NCBI GenBank assembly: GCA_015520475.1
Contig: WAQA01000155.1
Coordinates: forward strand, 1-5,262
DNA from: Candidatus Bathyarchaeota archaeon
GTDB taxonomy: Archaea; Thermoproteota; Bathyarchaeia; Bathyarchaeales; WAQA01
Direction of reading: 5' to 3'
DNA length: 5,262 nucleotides
Shown here: piece by piece, positions 1 to 5,262 of the stretch
Numbering within the stretch: position 1 is the first letter of the stretch
Layout: the number at the start of each line of letters is the position of its first letter
Notes under the pieces: model-generated
What the model was told of the DNA's origin: nothing
What the model saw: the letters and a program-made list of their open reading frames with translations, nothing else
Databases searched by the model: none
Position numbers and translations under genes: made by a program

Positions 1-2
1 AT

Positions 3-128
3 ATAATCCTCGACGGGGCAACAGAGTATTTTAACGGTCAGATAGTCGCCAATTACGGACAGGTCCTAGTGAGAGGAAACAACATATTATATATAATACT
101 CAACGCTACACGTAAAAGGTCAAGTTAA
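3..128 (+). CDS. LSm/Sm-like archaeal RNA-binding protein, C-terminal part (5' end outside window)
   Basis: An open frame enters from the left edge (first full codon at 3) and ends at TAA 126-128, giving 41 residues. The core reads as the second half of an Sm fold. An IILDGATEY strand resembles the 'VLE-A-E' strand of archaeal LSm proteins, followed by QVLVRGNNILYI, which fits the Sm2 motif (hydrophobic, then R-G-N/D-N, then hydrophobic). The Arg-Gly-Asn of Sm2 helps form the uridine-binding pocket in this family. Archaeal LSm proteins are about 70-80 residues and form hexa- or heptameric rings that bind U-rich RNA, so roughly half the protein is present. The tail after the last strand (LNATRKRSS) is short and basic. 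The N-terminus, start codon and promoter lie outside the window. The family call is firm; which LSm paralogue it is cannot be told from this part. Confidence 0.82.
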   Translation: MILDGATEYFNGQIVANYGQVLVRGNNILYIILNATRKRSS

Positions 129-241
129 GGGGAAGAAGAAAGAAGCAACCTCAAGAAGAACCGGGAAACATCATAGATTAAATAGCAAATATGCTGAAGA
201 AGAAAAACCGCCGATACAGAAAATTTTAAGATAACAAAACC

Positions 242-248
242 TTTAATT
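242..248 (+). promoter_or_regulatory. Box A (TATA element) for tRNA-Arg
   Basis: The AT-rich stretch TTTAATT is centred about 29 bases before the first base of the mature tRNA, the spacing expected for an archaeal TBP site. A longer A/T-rich tract (about 219-260) surrounds it. No other element is needed to explain it. Confidence 0.6.
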
Positions 249-273
249 TGTTCTCTCTAAAAGAAGAAATATT

Positions 274-351
274 GGACCCGTGGCCTAGTCTGGATAGGGC
301 ATCGGCCTCCTAAGCCGAGGGTCGGGGGTTCGAATCCCCCCGGGTCCGCCA
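274..351 (+). tRNA. tRNA-Arg, anticodon CCU, CCA encoded
   Basis: A complete cloverleaf can be drawn by eye. The acceptor stem is 274-280 (GGACCCG) with 341-347 (CGGGTCC). The D stem is 283-286 with 297-300, closing on a T-G pair. The anticodon stem is 302-306 with 314-318. The loop 307-313 is CTCCTAA, giving anticodon CCT at 309-311. The variable loop is 319-323, and the T arm 324-328 with 336-340 encloses TTCGAAT. The discriminator is G348, and CCA 349-351 is encoded in the genome. The tRNA reads AGG, one of the commonest arginine codons in the neighbouring genes. There is no intron: the anticodon loop is contiguous. The gene is monocistronic by appearance, with its own box A. Confidence 0.97.
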
Positions 352-386
352 ATCCAACCCGCTAAGCCAATACAGAGCGGAGCACA

Positions 387-405
387 CTGAAAATTTTCCT
401 TTCAG
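387..405 (+). terminator. Possible small hairpin/T-tract downstream of the tRNA
   Basis: CTGAAA (387-392) and TTTCAG (400-405) are perfect inverted repeats around a loop containing a T tract (394-397). It lies about 35 bases past the tRNA 3' end and before the promoter of the next gene, a sensible place for transcription to stop. The stem is only 6 bp and AT-rich, and such palindromes occur by chance, so the call is weak. Confidence 0.25.
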
Positions 406-440
406 CGCATCCACAAACCTCCACCGATACTCTCAGAAGC

Positions 441-448
441 TTATATAT
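441..448 (+). promoter_or_regulatory. TATA box for the phosphohydrolase gene
   Basis: TTATATAT is centred about 40 bases before the TTG start. Initiation 25-27 bases downstream would fall near 470, leaving a leader of about 15 bases. That leader contains a purine-rich GGAGAGGGGT (469-478), a reasonable if imperfect Shine-Dalgarno sequence 6 bases before the TTG. The spacing of TATA box, leader and start supports the chosen start codon. Confidence 0.6.
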
Positions 449-484
449 TCTTAACCGGAAAGTATTAGGGAGAGGGGTAAGAGC

Positions 485-2401
485 TTGACCAACAGAAAAG
501 TTATATTGATCGGTTTAGACGGAGCAATACCGGAACACATACTGAAGTTCTCAGAGGAAGGATCTACACCCAACATTAAGAGAATAATTGATGAAGGCGT
601 CTTCTCAGAGGCTCTTCCATGCCCACCATGTGATACTCCAACCAACTGGACGACGATAGCAACTGGGGCATGGCCTGGAACACATGGAATAACAGGGTTC
701 TTTACACGTAAAGAGGGAGAATCATTCCTAAATTATCCAGTAGAGTCTAAGCCTCTAAACGTCTTCAACACTTCAATGTGCCGTGCAGAGTATATATGGG
801 ACGCCGCTGAGAAGGCTGGAATGATAAGTATAATCCTAAACTATCCAACAGCATGGCCTCCCACAATAAAGAGAGGAATAGTTGTTGGAGGCGGAGTCTC
901 CGGATGGTTCTCAGGATGGATAATCGATAAGGCCAGAACCTATAAGTCACCGGATGAAGATGAAGAGGCCAGTCCACTAACATTAACCGAAGCAGAGGAT
1001 TGGAAGAATGTTCCCCCATCACACTCCCAACCCCTAGAATGCGAGATAGAGATAGCCAAGTTATCTATTGAGAGATGGGTAGCTGACGGCATGAAAGATG
1101 AAGAGACAGGCAGATTGATTAAACCGAATAAATATAGAATATTAATAATTGATTCTGAAGGGAAAGGCTACGATAAGATTATAATCTCAAAGGTGAAAGA
1201 TGCAGCTGCCAATCTAGGAGTCATAGGCTTAGGCGAATGGAGCCGATGGATACGTGATACCTATATTACCTCAAAAGGAAAGATTGAAGGATACTTCAGA
1301 ATAAAGCTTGAAGAGATATCTCCAGAAGGCGGTCACATCAGGATCTTCAGGACGCCAATAGTGAGAATTAAAGGATGGAGCAACAGAGATGAGGCATGCA
1401 GAGAACTCGCAGAGAACATCGGCCCATTAATCGTCGATTTTGAAGGATACGACCCAGAATATCAATGTAATTACTTAGCAGAGGCAGCCCAGATACTATC
1501 CAAGAAATATAAGTGGAACCTAATGATAATCCAGGTTCATATACAGGATAGACTGAACCATATGTTCTGCAGGGACGTAGATCCAGGCTCACCTGGATAT
1601 GAAGAGGAGAAGGCTGAGATCGCATGGGAAGCCTTCAGAAGAGGCTACAGAATCGTAGACAGAATGATCGGTAAGATAATCGATAGATACAATGACGAAG
1701 ACACCGTTATAATGGTTGTTTCAGATCATGGATGCCTCCCAAGCCATAGACTCTTCTGGGTCGGAGGACCATTAATCGAGAAGGGACTACTAGCCTATAA
1801 ATGGAGCAGTGAGATGGGCAGATACGTACCAGACACAGATAAGACGAAGGCTTTTCCTTGGGGTCCATGGGGATACATCTACATAAACCTCAAAGGAAGA
1901 GAACCGCATGGAATAGTTAGGCAAGGTGAAGAGTACAGCCGAGTACAAGATGAGATCATAGACGCATTATATAGCGCTGTAGATCCGGAGACTGGTGAAC
2001 GGCCAGTCTCATGCGCCCTAAAGAAGGAGGACGCCGCGATACTTGGTCAATGGGGACCAACGGTAGGTGATGTAATATATTTCATGAAGCCTGGCTACGG
2101 AATACATAGCAGCGAAGCAATAGAATATGTATATCCCAGATCTAATCCGGAGAAGAAAGCATATTTCGGGGAGACAGTTCAACATGGAACACATGGAATG
2201 TTCCTTCCAACAGCGGAGAGAGGAGGATGCTCCCATAAAGCAGTGTTCATGGCCCTCGGATCCAACATAAAAGAGGGATACATGAGGAAGAGGCCATTAT
2301 GGCTAGTGGACGTAGCCCCCACAATCGCCTTCCTACTTGGAATAAAATCCCCAACAGATGCCCAAGGCAGGGTTCTCTGGGACATATTCGACGGATGGTG
2401 A
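485..2401 (+). CDS. Alkaline-phosphatase-superfamily phosphohydrolase/phosphodiesterase (COG3379-type)
   Basis: The gene encodes 638 residues from a TTG start; the purine-rich site at 469-478 and the TATA box at 441-448 support this start. The N-terminus VILIGLDGA supplies the first metal aspartate (D12). CDTPTNWTTIATG (about 49-61) is the nucleophile segment, with T51 aligning to the catalytic Ser/Thr and N54 close by; GTHGI follows at 65-69. D355 and H359 (QDRLNH), D414-H415 (SDHG) and H570 (GTHG) complete the usual two-metal set. The stretch from the SDHG motif through YIYINLKGREPHGIV (about 464-478) to the final VDVAPTIAFLLGI (608-620) is typical of archaeal 'predicted phosphohydrolase/phosphomutase' proteins of COG3379. 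Residues about 200-320 form a beta-rich insertion between the N-terminal half and the second metal cluster, probably a cap that shapes the substrate pocket. No signal peptide or membrane segment is seen, so the enzyme is probably cytosolic. The substrate is not predictable: family members hydrolyse or transfer phosphoester groups. The stop codon overlaps the start of a decayed methyltransferase frame. Confidence 0.9.
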   Translation: MTNRKVILIGLDGAIPEHILKFSEEGSTPNIKRIIDEGVFSEALPCPPCDTPTNWTTIATGAWPGTHGITGFFTRKEGESFLNYPVESKPLNVFNTSMCRAEYIWDAAEKAGMISIILNYPTAWPPTIKRGIVVGGGVSGWFSGWIIDKARTYKSPDEDEEASPLTLTEAEDWKNVPPSHSQPLECEIEIAKLSIERWVADGMKDEETGRLIKPNKYRILIIDSEGKGYDKIIISKVKDAAANLGVIGLGEWSRWIRDTYITSKGKIEGYFRIKLEEISPEGGHIRIFRTPIVRIKGWSNRDEACRELAENIGPLIVDFEGYDPEYQCNYLAEAAQILSKKYKWNLMIIQVHIQDRLNHMFCRDVDPGSPGYEEEKAEIAWEAFRRGYRIVDRMIGKIIDRYNDEDTVIMVVSDHGCLPSHRLFWVGGPLIEKGLLAYKWSSEMGRYVPDTDKTKAFPWGPWGYIYINLKGREPHGIVRQGEEYSRVQDEIIDALYSAVDPETGERPVSCALKKEDAAILGQWGPTVGDVIYFMKPGYGIHSSEAIEYVYPRSNPEKKAYFGETVQHGTHGMFLPTAERGGCSHKAVFMALGSNIKEGYMRKRPLWLVDVAPTIAFLLGIKSPTDAQGRVLWDIFDGW

Positions 2402-2729
2402 AGAAGAGGATAGAACCATTAAAAGAGTTCTATATAGACGAAGCCCATTATGACAGGAGATACAGAACCTACCATTGGAAACTCTACCATGAGATCACCT
2501 AGCAGAATATAAAGGTGTTCCTTCCAAGAGAAGACGCAACCATCCCAGATGCCGGATAAGAACCATACTAACAGACATCCTAAGAGGAGAAATTGAAAAA
2601 TCGACCTTCACATCAGAAGAAATAAAAGGAAAGGATATTTGGATTGAAGATGTGAGGATAATGGGCAAGTCCATCCCAGCGCAGCTAATCCCAGAAGAAG
2701 AGAGAAGAGATAATCAAGAACAATTTTAG
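2395..2729 (+). pseudogene. Decayed class I SAM-dependent methyltransferase (remnant)
   Basis: A frame starting at ATG 2395 or GTG 2398 overlaps the TGA of the upstream gene (GTGA at 2398-2401), typical of translational coupling. It reads EFYIDEAHYDRRYR, then YHWKLYHEIT, and meets TAG at 2500-2502. Past it, the same frame continues QNIKVFLPREDATIPDAG to TAA at 2557-2559. This matches, from my knowledge of the family, the start of archaeal class I methyltransferases: a YD-RY segment, a WKLYHEITW helix, then the strand ending in the SAM-binding D-A-G-x-G-T-G loop. The amber codon stands where the family usually has Trp, one transition from TGG. After DAG the glycine loop is missing and reading resumes in another frame as RTILTDILRGEIEK, resembling the second Rossmann strand and helix; that frame ends at TAG 2727-2729. 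A third-frame piece at 2756-2809 (VIGGHLEMDRKK) could be the C-terminal strand, but this is weak. About 410 bases remain of an expected roughly 750-800. The methyltransferase identity is an inference from motif order. Confidence 0.55.
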
Positions 2730-2856
2730 ATAGATGCTAAACTTAGAGTTATTAAGTTCCAAGCGTAATTGGAGGTCACCTGGAGATGGATAGAAAGAAG
2801 ACGGAATAGCAGAGATTAGATATAGATGATAGTTGAAGAGAGGTACGGGATGAAGA

Positions 2857-3474
2857 TTATCCGAGGATTTTAGGTTTAATAAGGACGAGACGTCTCTCAC
2901 GGATCAGCTTCTCCCAATCAATAAAGGCGAAGACAACCATAGAGAGTATCCCCAACGAATCAATCAAGACCACGGCGCCTATCTGACTTGTTAAAGCATC
3001 CATCAGAGACCTGAAAGTAACACGCATAACATTAATCATAACCCAATACGATATAAGACGGCCAAGCCAAAAGCCGAAGAAAACGCTGAAATATTGACAC
3101 TTCATCATTCCTACAGCAAGAAAATAGATGTTACTTGGTAAGGGTCCCAAAGCAAAGATGAAAGATAGGAGGAAACCACCATACCTCCTGGATCTGAGGG
3201 AACGGCCAACCCAATCCATACTCCTCCTCCGCTCCTCCTTCATAACCCTACGACTAGCAGCACCTATATAGGATAGGATAATCCGACCTGAGGTAGAGGC
3301 AAACGTACCGGTCAGAGATAAAAGTGCAGGATGAAAGTAATGGGGGAAGAGAAGATAGACTGTTGAGAGGAACAGCCATGTCGGAGGCATAAAGGCAGGC
3401 ACAACATTTATCATAAACACCAAAAGAAAGACGCCTACATACCCGAAGGAAGAGATGAAGGATTCTAACGTCAA
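2857..3474 (-). CDS. VTT/DedA-type (SNARE-associated) integral membrane protein
   Basis: The gene encodes 205 residues, the usual length for this family. Hydrophobic segments lie at about 11-42 (partly re-entrant, broken by PAFMPPTW), 50-70, 100-123, 127-150 and 165-185. Family hallmarks are the proline-rich FMPPTW segment (28-33), the G-x-x-x-S/G-R-x-x-x-Y pattern at 56-69, a basic cytoplasmic loop (75-98, rich in Arg), FALGPLPSNIYFLAVG (107-122) and GFWLGRLISYW (134-144). VTT/DedA proteins are thought to move or scramble lipids, or support membrane homeostasis and proton-dependent transport; the substrate here is unknown. The start is TTG at 3474: an in-frame TGA lies two codons upstream and the next ATG is 21 codons in, within the first hydrophobic segment. 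A GGTGAGGG sequence abuts the TTG, too close for a normal Shine-Dalgarno, so translation may be nearly leaderless. The gene has its own TATA box and faces the phosphohydrolase locus tail to tail. Confidence 0.82.
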   Translation of the reverse strand: MTLESFISSFGYVGVFLLVFMINVVPAFMPPTWLFLSTVYLLFPHYFHPALLSLTGTFASTSGRIILSYIGAASRRVMKEERRRSMDWVGRSLRSRRYGGFLLSFIFALGPLPSNIYFLAVGMMKCQYFSVFFGFWLGRLISYWVMINVMRVTFRSLMDALTSQIGAVVLIDSLGILSMVVFAFIDWEKLIRERRLVLIKPKILG

Positions 3475-3504
3475 CCCTCACCACTACCCAGCAGACAACC
3501 TCAA

Positions 3505-3512
3505 TTATAAAA
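3505..3512 (-). promoter_or_regulatory. TATA box for the VTT/DedA gene
   Basis: Read on the minus strand the sequence is TTTTATAA, centred about 35 bases before the TTG start. Initiation 25 bases downstream would leave a leader of roughly 10 bases. This fits a leaderless or near-leaderless mRNA and explains why the purine-rich site lies directly against the start codon. Confidence 0.5.
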
Positions 3513-3697
3513 GATAACGCTCCAAGATAAACTATTAGAAGAAGAGAGAAACAAAGTTCCCACTAAGAGACGGATCCTCCATGGACCTCCATACAGAGAA
3601 CAGTATAGACCCAGAAGAGAATAATAGTTGTATCTTAAGATGGAGCTAACATAGAGATTTCTAGTGTCGATGGACAGATGAAGAAGGAAGAATTCAT

Positions 3698-4924
3698 TCA
3701 GAATCTACCATTCACTGCTAACCGCAACATCCTCATAAAATCAACAGAGAAACCTTTAAACCCTCGCTGAATAAGATAGAGACGCTGCCTAGCTACTGTC
3801 TCCAGTCTTGTAGCAGCCGCTTCATACCCCCTCTTGAACCTTTCATCCTTTAACCTTAAGTTCTCGTTGAATAAGATTGCCTTCCTAAGATATCTCTCAT
3901 CGCCAGTAACATCATAAGCGTCAATTACCAGATTTAAGAATATTGACTGTCCAAGATCAACGCCTCTCTCATCCGCATACTTCCTATTGAATCCTCTTCC
4001 AGAGGTCACACGCTTCCCTCTGCAGAGCACCTGAGGGAAGAGTCCCCCTACACTATTCCTCTCCAAGCATCCCCAGAACCTATCAAAGTAATCCATGTAC
4101 CTCCCATCTCCTGTAGCATCATAGGCCCTCACCATAGCCTCTAGAGTATTATACTTCCCATCACCATATATCCTCTCAAAGACATCTCCCTCTCCAGGAG
4201 AGCCATCTCCATGAACACAGACGACAAAATGCTCCCACTCCTCAACCCAACCATACTTTATCCAGGCATCCGTAGCGGTCAACGCTATATCCCTGTACAC
4301 CCCTTCTCCAAGCAGCCGATATATTCTGAAGATCTTGTTCACCCAGTAGAGGCAGTCAGTATCAATCGGATCACCATACTCACCAGTTATGGTCAAAGTA
4401 TGAGGGGGAATATTTGTAGGTCTCCTCCTTCTATCCCAGACAAAATCGATTAACGCATCACACCACACCTTATACTTCTCTTTTCCAGTAACTTTGAATA
4501 GGAAGGCGAAGGCAAGGGATGCAGAGCCATAATATGACGTGTAGGTCCAATCTATGAACGCTCCCTTCTCCTCCCCCTCAATGAACGTTTCTAGACCAAA
4601 AGGCCTCTCCAGCCCCGTAGGTCTGGTAGGCCCCCTAGCTGAAGGCTCCCCAGTATTCACATCAACATAATCATGCAACCCGCCATACTTTGAACGATGA
4701 TACTTCCAGACTCCCTCAGCCCACCTCTCACATCTCTCTATTATATCCTCATCATCTGGGAAATGCTCAAGAATATCAACGATCCTCCCTATCGAAGAGA
4801 TCCTATGAAGATTCTTAAAGTCAGAGCCCTTATATTTGGGCTGCGCCATATACGTTGGAACTAAGCCTGTCCTCTCATTCTGATAGATAAAAACTTCCCG
4901 CATAATAGATTCTTTCTCAATCAT
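3698..4924 (-). CDS. Six-hairpin ((alpha/alpha)6) glycosidase-like protein
   Basis: The gene encodes 408 residues. The sequence is almost wholly helical in appearance and carries evenly built helix-turn repeats marked by T-G-K/D-x-x-Y: VTGKEKY (145-151), ATGDGRY (270-276) and VTGDERY (339-345). Each is followed by an amphipathic helix (YKVWCDALIDFVWD, YMDYFDRFWGCLE, YLRKAILFNENLRL). Such repeats, with aromatic- and acid-rich turns such as GAFIDWTYTSYYGSASLAFAF (121-141) and EYGDPIDTDCLYW (182-194), are characteristic of the six-hairpin glycosidase fold. Conserved acidic residues line these turns, but I cannot assign the catalytic pair or a GH/PL family. No signal peptide or transmembrane segment is visible, so it is probably cytoplasmic, acting on small or imported saccharides. 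ATG 4924 is the first possible start after an in-frame TGA at 4946-4948, and a TATA box sits 32 bases upstream; ATG at codon 8, with GAGAAAG before it, is an alternative. It could also be a non-catalytic member or the shortened relative of a longer enzyme. Confidence 0.68.
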   Translation of the reverse strand: MIEKESIMREVFIYQNERTGLVPTYMAQPKYKGSDFKNLHRISSIGRIVDILEHFPDDEDIIERCERWAEGVWKYHRSKYGGLHDYVDVNTGEPSARGPTRPTGLERPFGLETFIEGEEKGAFIDWTYTSYYGSASLAFAFLFKVTGKEKYKVWCDALIDFVWDRRRRPTNIPPHTLTITGEYGDPIDTDCLYWVNKIFRIYRLLGEGVYRDIALTATDAWIKYGWVEEWEHFVVCVHGDGSPGEGDVFERIYGDGKYNTLEAMVRAYDATGDGRYMDYFDRFWGCLERNSVGGLFPQVLCRGKRVTSGRGFNRKYADERGVDLGQSIFLNLVIDAYDVTGDERYLRKAILFNENLRLKDERFKRGYEAAATRLETVARQRLYLIQRGFKGFSVDFMRMLRLAVNGRF

Positions 4925-4955
4925 CTCAACTTCAAACCCTCCACATCACTATGAG

Positions 4956-4963
4956 TTTATATA
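4956..4963 (-). promoter_or_regulatory. TATA box for the six-hairpin glycosidase-like gene
   Basis: On the minus strand the sequence reads TATATAAA, centred about 36 bases before ATG 4924. Initiation would be near 4933-4935, leaving about 10 bases of leader. It lies within the imperfect palindrome GAGTTTATATACTC (4953-4966) and only about 20 bases from the hairpin at the end of the transposon relic. Confidence 0.6.
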
Positions 4964-4983
4964 CTCTAACAGTCTTGTGAAGT

Positions 4984-5005
4984 ACCGCCGTCTAAAGGCG
5001 GCGGT
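4984..5005 (-). mobile_element. GC-rich hairpin, likely right end of an IS200/IS605-type element
   Basis: ACCGCCG (4984-4990) and CGGCGGT (4999-5005) are perfect inverted repeats. The stem continues two more pairs (one imperfect) to a TAAA/TTTA tetraloop. On the minus strand it reads as an ACCGCCGCC-TTTA-GACGGCGGT stem-loop. A CCGCC-TTTA-GGCGG hairpin just after tnpB is a familiar subterminal structure of IS200/IS605 and IS607-like elements, where it is recognised during transposition and forms the 3' scaffold of the omega RNA. One stem position has mutated (C opposite A when read on the minus strand), which fits an old copy. It could instead serve only as a transcription terminator. Confidence 0.5.
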
Positions 5006-5007
5006 TT

Positions 5008-5262
5008 CTCCCCTTGCACATTGAATCGCTGAACAGCCCCTCTTGGGGATGCTGTACATGGGGGTTTGGGGCTGGTTCACATCAGTCCTGCCCCTCAACA
5101 TATAACCGTGAAACCTACTCAACCTATAGATTGGAGATTCAACTATTAAAAAATGTGGTTCATAACTCATCCACCAGTTAAAACCAGATGCCCTTCTTGC
5201 AGTGAAATTTATAATTGTCTTCATTTAGACGACAACTGCTGGACATAGTACAGAAGCAGAGA
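5008..5262 (-). pseudogene. Decayed TnpB C-terminus (IS200/IS605 family), continues past window edge
   Basis: On the minus strand one frame (5261-5178) reads SSCRLNEDNYKFHCKKGIWF before a TAA. The C-R-L-N-E-D...Y-x-F-x-C-K-K-x-G-like order resembles the second half of the TnpB zinc ribbon (C-x-x-C-G-x-R-L...C-x-x-C-G-F). A first cysteine with CPA lies in the adjoining frame, so a single-base deletion near 5235-5240 would reunite them. Downstream the frame changes again: VNQPQTPMYSIPKRGC then QCARGE leads into the terminal hairpin, the place where tnpB normally ends. A continuous 91-codon frame (4949-5224) crosses this region and the hairpin, but it mixes these pieces and I do not regard it as a real gene. 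Only the tail of the element is in view; the RuvC-like domain and any tnpA lie outside. The assignment rests on motif and position, not on an alignment. Confidence 0.5.

Noticed and set aside
129..241. Possible extra small gene between LSm and the tRNA (LSm is often followed by ribosomal protein L37e)
   Set aside because: All plus frames are closed by stops within a few codons and no L37e-like start or zinc-finger pattern is present.
2395..2559. Pyrrolysine-containing protein read through TAG 2500-2502
   Set aside because: Even with read-through the frame stops 18 codons later at TAA, truncating the SAM-binding loop; there is no downstream stem-loop evidence and no pyl gene in view. A pseudogene explains it better.
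2493..2729. Separate small plus-strand gene in the second frame (78 codons)
   Set aside because: It has no usable start codon near its beginning and its first part overlaps the better methyltransferase-like reading in the other frame. Its later part fits as a shifted continuation.
3254..3484. 76-codon minus-strand frame overlapping the start of the VTT/DedA gene
   Set aside because: It is a shifted frame of the membrane protein gene with a GTG start in the leader and no recognisable content.
3570..3594. Near-direct repeat CCTCCATGG/CCTCCATAC as a regulatory repeat
   Set aside because: Only two imperfect short copies, explained by chance; no spacing or palindrome pattern linking it to a promoter.
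3654..3768. Short plus-strand frame beginning near 3654 and overlapping the 3' end of the glycosidase-like gene
   Set aside because: It has no promoter, no convincing start context and no recognisable motif; it overlaps a real gene antisense.
4211..4453. 80-codon plus-strand open frame opposite the glycosidase-like gene
   Set aside because: It is antisense to a well-supported gene, has no promoter or ribosome site, and its composition is as expected for a shadow frame.
4949..5224. 91-codon minus-strand open frame as a real gene
   Set aside because: It runs through the terminal hairpin and into the promoter of the next gene, and its sequence switches between fragments explained by a decayed TnpB tail in several frames.

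Overview
The window looks like a chromosomal piece of a thermophile-like archaeon. The tRNA and all three intact protein genes are preceded by AT-rich TATA-like boxes at archaeal spacing. The left edge carries the end of an archaeal Sm-like protein gene. Arginine is mostly AGA/AGG, isoleucine is often ATA, and the coding strands are purine-rich. A Thermoproteota/Bathyarchaeia-type host is my inference from style only; no marker here fixes the lineage.

Layout, left to right. Positions 1-128 (+) hold the C-terminal part of an LSm (Sm-like archaeal) RNA-binding protein. Positions 274-351 (+) hold a complete tRNA-Arg(CCU) with its own box A and an encoded CCA. Positions 485-2401 (+) hold a large alkaline-phosphatase-superfamily hydrolase of the COG3379 type with all recognisable metal and nucleophile positions. 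It is followed, with start/stop overlap, by a decayed reading frame (2395 to about 2729, perhaps 2809). That frame still reads as the N-terminus of a class I SAM-dependent methyltransferase but is broken by an amber codon, an ochre codon and a frame change. The two were probably once a translationally coupled pair.

The right half is on the minus strand. Positions 2857-3474 encode a VTT/DedA-type integral membrane protein. Positions 3698-4924 encode a protein with (alpha/alpha)6 six-hairpin-glycosidase-like repeats and no visible signal peptide. Each has its own TATA box, so they are probably separate transcripts. The right edge (4984-5262) is a relic of an IS200/IS605-family element: a broken zinc-finger end of TnpB followed by a GC-rich hairpin. 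It lies immediately upstream of the promoter of the glycosidase-like gene.

The phosphohydrolase, methyltransferase remnant, membrane protein and glycosidase-like protein could suggest glycan or lipid/phosphoester metabolism, but nothing in the sequence ties them into one pathway. I see no CRISPR array, toxin-antitoxin pair, defence island or clearly new system. The items most worth a second look are the two decayed loci (methyltransferase and TnpB).
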